A stretch of 8,446 nucleotides of DNA from Planctomycetaceae bacterium (GTDB lineage: Bacteria; Planctomycetota; Planctomycetia; Pirellulales; Pirellulaceae): contig SXHS01000206.1 in assembly GCA_005773145.1 (NCBI GenBank), positions 1 through 8,446 of the forward strand, read 5' to 3'. The notes under the pieces were generated by a model. That model did no database searches. It was given only the letters and a program-made list of their open reading frames with translations, and was not told the DNA's origin. This document shows positions 6,484 to 8,446 of this stretch, piece after piece. Position numbers and translations under genes: made by a program. Each line of letters starts with the position of its first letter. Within the stretch, counting starts at the first letter, position 1.

Positions 6484-7856
6484 TCGCTAATCACCTCGCC
6501 ATGATCCACGGCAATCACCGGTCTGCCCGAGTGATCCAGGAAATGCTGTGACGGATCAACGCCCAGCACCCTGAAGATCGTGTGATGAAGATCTCCCGGG
6601 CGAAGCGGATGTTCTTTGGGGGTTTCGCCGAGCCGGTCTGTCGAACCGATAAGTCGCCCGCCCTGAATGCCGCCGCCGGCAACAAAGCAGGCGATGGCAT
6701 TGCCCCAGTGGTCGCGACCGGGAGTGCCTTTGCTCAGCGGTGGGCCACCGTTGCCACCGTCGTTCATGCGGGGCGTGCGGCTGAATTCACCGCAGAGAAC
6801 CACCATGACTTTATCGAGGATGCCACGGTCTGACAGATCGGTCAGCAGGGCGTACACAAGCTGGTCAATTTTCGGCAGGTAGTTTTCCATTCCGGCCTTC
6901 AGGTCCCAGTGATGATCCCAGCCTCCGAAGTGGCACGATACGAATGTGCTCCCGGCTTCGACAAGGCGGCGAGCCAGCAAGGCGCTCTGTCCCCAAGAGT
7001 AGCGGCCGTAGAGTTCCCTCGTTTTCGCATCTTCCTTCGACAAATCGAACGCTTCACGAGTCCTGGTGCCGGTCACCATTTCGAATGCCGTGCGATCGAA
7101 TTGGTCCATCGCTTCAATCATGCCGCTGGAATCGGCTTCTCGGCGGAGACTATCGATCGAAGTCAGCAGACTTCTTCGATCATTCAGACGGTCAATCGTC
7201 AGATCCTTCGCCAGACCGATGTTCTGGACCTGGAAATTGTCGGCGTTCGGATCGCCGTCCGTTTCAAATGGGTTGTGATGAACTCCCAGGTAGTTTCCAG
7301 CGAAGTAACCGGGTCGCAGTCCGATGCTCATACCGTAAGGTACAGCCACGTTAGCGGGCACGCCGGGTTGCCTGGGGCCTGTCATCTTTGTCGCGATGGA
7401 ACCGAAGAACGGATGCTTGCCTTTTTGGCTGGCTCCGCTAACACCTTCGCCCCGCCCCGTCAGCATCCAGTGACCGCCGGTGAAATGGTCGCTGTTGTCG
7501 TGATGCAGCGTACGTATCACCGAAAACTTGTCGGCGATTTTCGCCTGCAGAGGAAACAATTCCGTAACTTGCATGCCGGGCACGTTGGTGGAAATTGGCT
7601 TCCAGATTCCACGGTACTCTGCCGGAGCTTCCGGCTTCATGTCGTAGGTATCCATGTGCCCCGGGCCGCCGTCCAGCCACAGCAGGATGACCGACGTGTC
7701 TTTCTTCGCACCTCCCTGCTCTGCCGAACGTTCCTTCGCCGCAAGAATTTGCGGAAGCCCGATCGACGCCATGCCGGCAACGCCAATCTGGACGAAGCTC
7801 CGACGCGAGTATCCATCACAGTATGCCGGTGAACGGCCAGCGTTGATGCGAAGCAT
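6474..7856 (-). CDS. DUF1501 family protein with Tat-type signal
   Basis: A 460-residue member of DUF1501, a family abundant in Planctomycetes and related to the alkaline phosphatase/sulfatase fold; its biochemical role is not established. The N-terminus carries SRRSFVQIGVAGMASIG (Arg18-Arg19), a Tat-like signal. Family landmarks are present in order: ILLWLDGGPGHMDTYDMKP (about 57-75), the His-rich HHDNSDHFTGGHWMLTG (118-134), CHFGGWDHHWDLK, GEFSRTPRMN, and the ending RDHWGNAIACFVAGGGIQGG to HGEVISELF. Length is normal for the family and nothing is missing. The frame is open to 8126, but the ATG at 7856 is chosen: AGGA lies 7 nt upstream, it puts the twin arginines near the N-terminus, and the longer part has no family likeness. 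In many planctomycetes such genes follow a DUF1549/DUF1553 cytochrome-like gene; none is seen here. Confidence 0.95.
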   Translation of the reverse strand: MLRINAGRSPAYCDGYSRRSFVQIGVAGMASIGLPQILAAKERSAEQGGAKKDTSVILLWLDGGPGHMDTYDMKPEAPAEYRGIWKPISTNVPGMQVTELFPLQAKIADKFSVIRTLHHDNSDHFTGGHWMLTGRGEGVSGASQKGKHPFFGSIATKMTGPRQPGVPANVAVPYGMSIGLRPGYFAGNYLGVHHNPFETDGDPNADNFQVQNIGLAKDLTIDRLNDRRSLLTSIDSLRREADSSGMIEAMDQFDRTAFEMVTGTRTREAFDLSKEDAKTRELYGRYSWGQSALLARRLVEAGSTFVSCHFGGWDHHWDLKAGMENYLPKIDQLVYALLTDLSDRGILDKVMVVLCGEFSRTPRMNDGGNGGPPLSKGTPGRDHWGNAIACFVAGGGIQGGRLIGSTDRLGETPKEHPLRPGDLHHTIFRVLGVDPSQHFLDHSGRPVIAVDHGEVISELF

Positions 7857-8066
7857 GATCGGTTCCTGAGGAAGCAGACAGGTGGGATCGTTGTCTGGCG
7901 TGAACCGTCGGGAGTCGGTCGATTGGGAGCGGTTGTTTCCCGAAGGATACACTCCAGATCGGCGGGGAGTCAATTGTAGACATTCCACCACCGAATGAGA
8001 GCGCCGTTGCCATGACTGACATACGGAAGCATCGAGCCAATTGACGGGTCCGTTATCTCTGCAAGG
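7857..8066. other. Intergenic region upstream of the DUF1501 gene
   Basis: Apart from the ribosome binding site (AGGA) and promoter candidate of the DUF1501 gene, I see no gene or repeat here. The minus frame is open through it but shows no protein family likeness. Confidence 0.5.
7944..7973 (-). promoter_or_regulatory. Sigma70-type promoter candidate for the DUF1501 gene
   Basis: On the minus strand, TTGACT (7973-7968, five of six consensus bases) and TATCCT (7949-7944, four of six) are 18 bp apart. Transcription would start near 7937, leaving a leader of about 80 nt before the ATG at 7856. This supports the DUF1501 gene being transcribed on its own. Confidence 0.4.
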
Positions 8067-8446
8067 GTGCAATCCAGGAGAACTCCAAGGGGCCGGCAAT
8101 GAGGCCCCTCGGTCGCCCGAACGCAAGGCGAACCTTGATGGTCCGGCCGCGACGACATCGAGCCGATCCGGTAGAATTGTCGTTAGACGCGATTCAACCT
8201 TGGGTGCAAGGCCCGATGAGAGCCGACGGCGGAACTGGCCGCGTGGTTCGTTGGAGCTGTCCGCTGGACGGCCAAAGAAGAATCCTCGCCCAGGCGAGGA
8301 TTTAACCCTTGGGGGAATCAGGCATCAACAAGAGCCAATCCGCCGGTTGCGCCGGGGTTGCGCCGTTCGGTCATGCGATCAGTGCATGAAAACAGCATTG
8401 CCGTAACTCTCGTTGCAGCAAGCCTGTATAAGTCGGGGAGACAGGA
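8067..8446 (+). ncRNA. Highly structured RNA, possibly the 5' part of a group II intron
   Basis: No protein reads convincingly here, but perfect or near-perfect helices follow one another. CAAGG 8086-8090 pairs CCTTG 8133-8137 and encloses GGCC 8091-8094/8103-8106 and TCGCC 8113-8117/GGCGA 8127-8131, a three-way junction. Next come GACGACA 8151-8157/TGTCGTT 8178-8184, CCTTG 8198-8202/CAAGG 8207-8211, GCTGTCC 8256-8262/GGACGGC 8266-8272, a 10-bp stem 8281-8290/8293-8302, TCATGC 8371-8376/GCATGA 8384-8389 and CCTGT 8423-8427/ACAGG 8441-8445. Two helices contain G-U pairs that hold only if the plus strand is transcribed. The start GTGC at 8067 resembles the GUGYG 5' end of group II introns, and a junction followed by long stems fits domain I. 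The catalytic domain V and the reverse transcriptase would lie beyond the edge. The intron identity is inference; the structure is seen. Confidence 0.45.

Noticed and set aside
6909..7832. 307-residue plus-strand open frame
   Set aside because: It is the antisense shadow of the well-supported DUF1501 gene.
7857..8126. N-terminal extension of the DUF1501 frame
   Set aside because: It has no family likeness, crosses the promoter candidate, and would bury the Tat motif; the ATG at 7856 has its own ribosome binding site.
8220..8249. Hairpin starting GAGCC and ending GGTTC that recalls group II intron domain V
   Set aside because: It is about 30 nt rather than 34, lacks a GNRA tetraloop and lies near the 5' side of the structured region, where domain V cannot be.
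8281..8302. 10-bp stem as an intrinsic terminator
   Set aside because: There is no proper T-run on either side (only CTTCTTTGG on the minus strand), and it sits within a chain of other helices, so it is better taken as part of the structured RNA.
1..8446. CRISPR arrays, tRNA and rRNA genes
   Set aside because: No regularly spaced repeats, no tRNA cloverleaf and no conserved rRNA segment was seen on either strand.

Overview
The window looks like a piece of a Planctomycetota genome, probably a Pirellulales-type lineage. The evidence is the gene set: a Gfo/Idh/MocA oxidoreductase and a DUF1501 protein that both carry Tat-type N-termini, secreted proteins from planctomycete-type families, remnants of secreted glycosidase-like genes, and a palindromic GTAGGGCCGGCT-type intergenic repeat. 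This placement rests on recognising families by eye, not on a search.

Every convincing gene is on the minus strand, so reading order runs from high to low coordinates. From the right edge: 8067-8446 is a dense series of stem-loops that reads best as a plus-strand structured RNA, possibly the 5' domain of a group II intron whose body lies outside the window. Next is a DUF1501 gene (6474-7856) with its own promoter candidate. It is followed by two broken fragments: the C-terminal end of a glycosidase-like protein (about 6307-6483) and a propeller-like internal fragment (5984-6232). Then comes an intact secreted protein of unknown function (4824-5993, GTG start with a strong ribosome binding site). 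A dead N-terminal stub of a sialidase/BNR-type gene (4367-4645) carries a stop at codon 6. A secreted PHP-domain phosphoesterase follows (3000-4321), its reading frame broken by a one-base shift near 3240.

The 2392-2999 gap has no credible gene but holds a nested inverted repeat (2485-2607). A promoter at 2438-2466 precedes the Gfo/Idh/MocA oxidoreductase (1105-2391). That gene is followed, after 63 bp containing a perfect 20-bp tandem duplication, by a ferritin-like protein (1-1041) that runs off the left edge.

The intact genes fit the exported sugar and polymer catabolism common in planctomycetes: a periplasmic or exported dehydrogenase-like enzyme, a DUF1501 protein, a PHP hydrolase and an unknown secreted protein. 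No complete pathway can be assigned. The strongest theme in the middle of the window is decay: one frameshift, one nonsense-truncated stub and two gene fragments lie within about 3.5 kb. The most likely mobile-element signal is the structured RNA at the right end.
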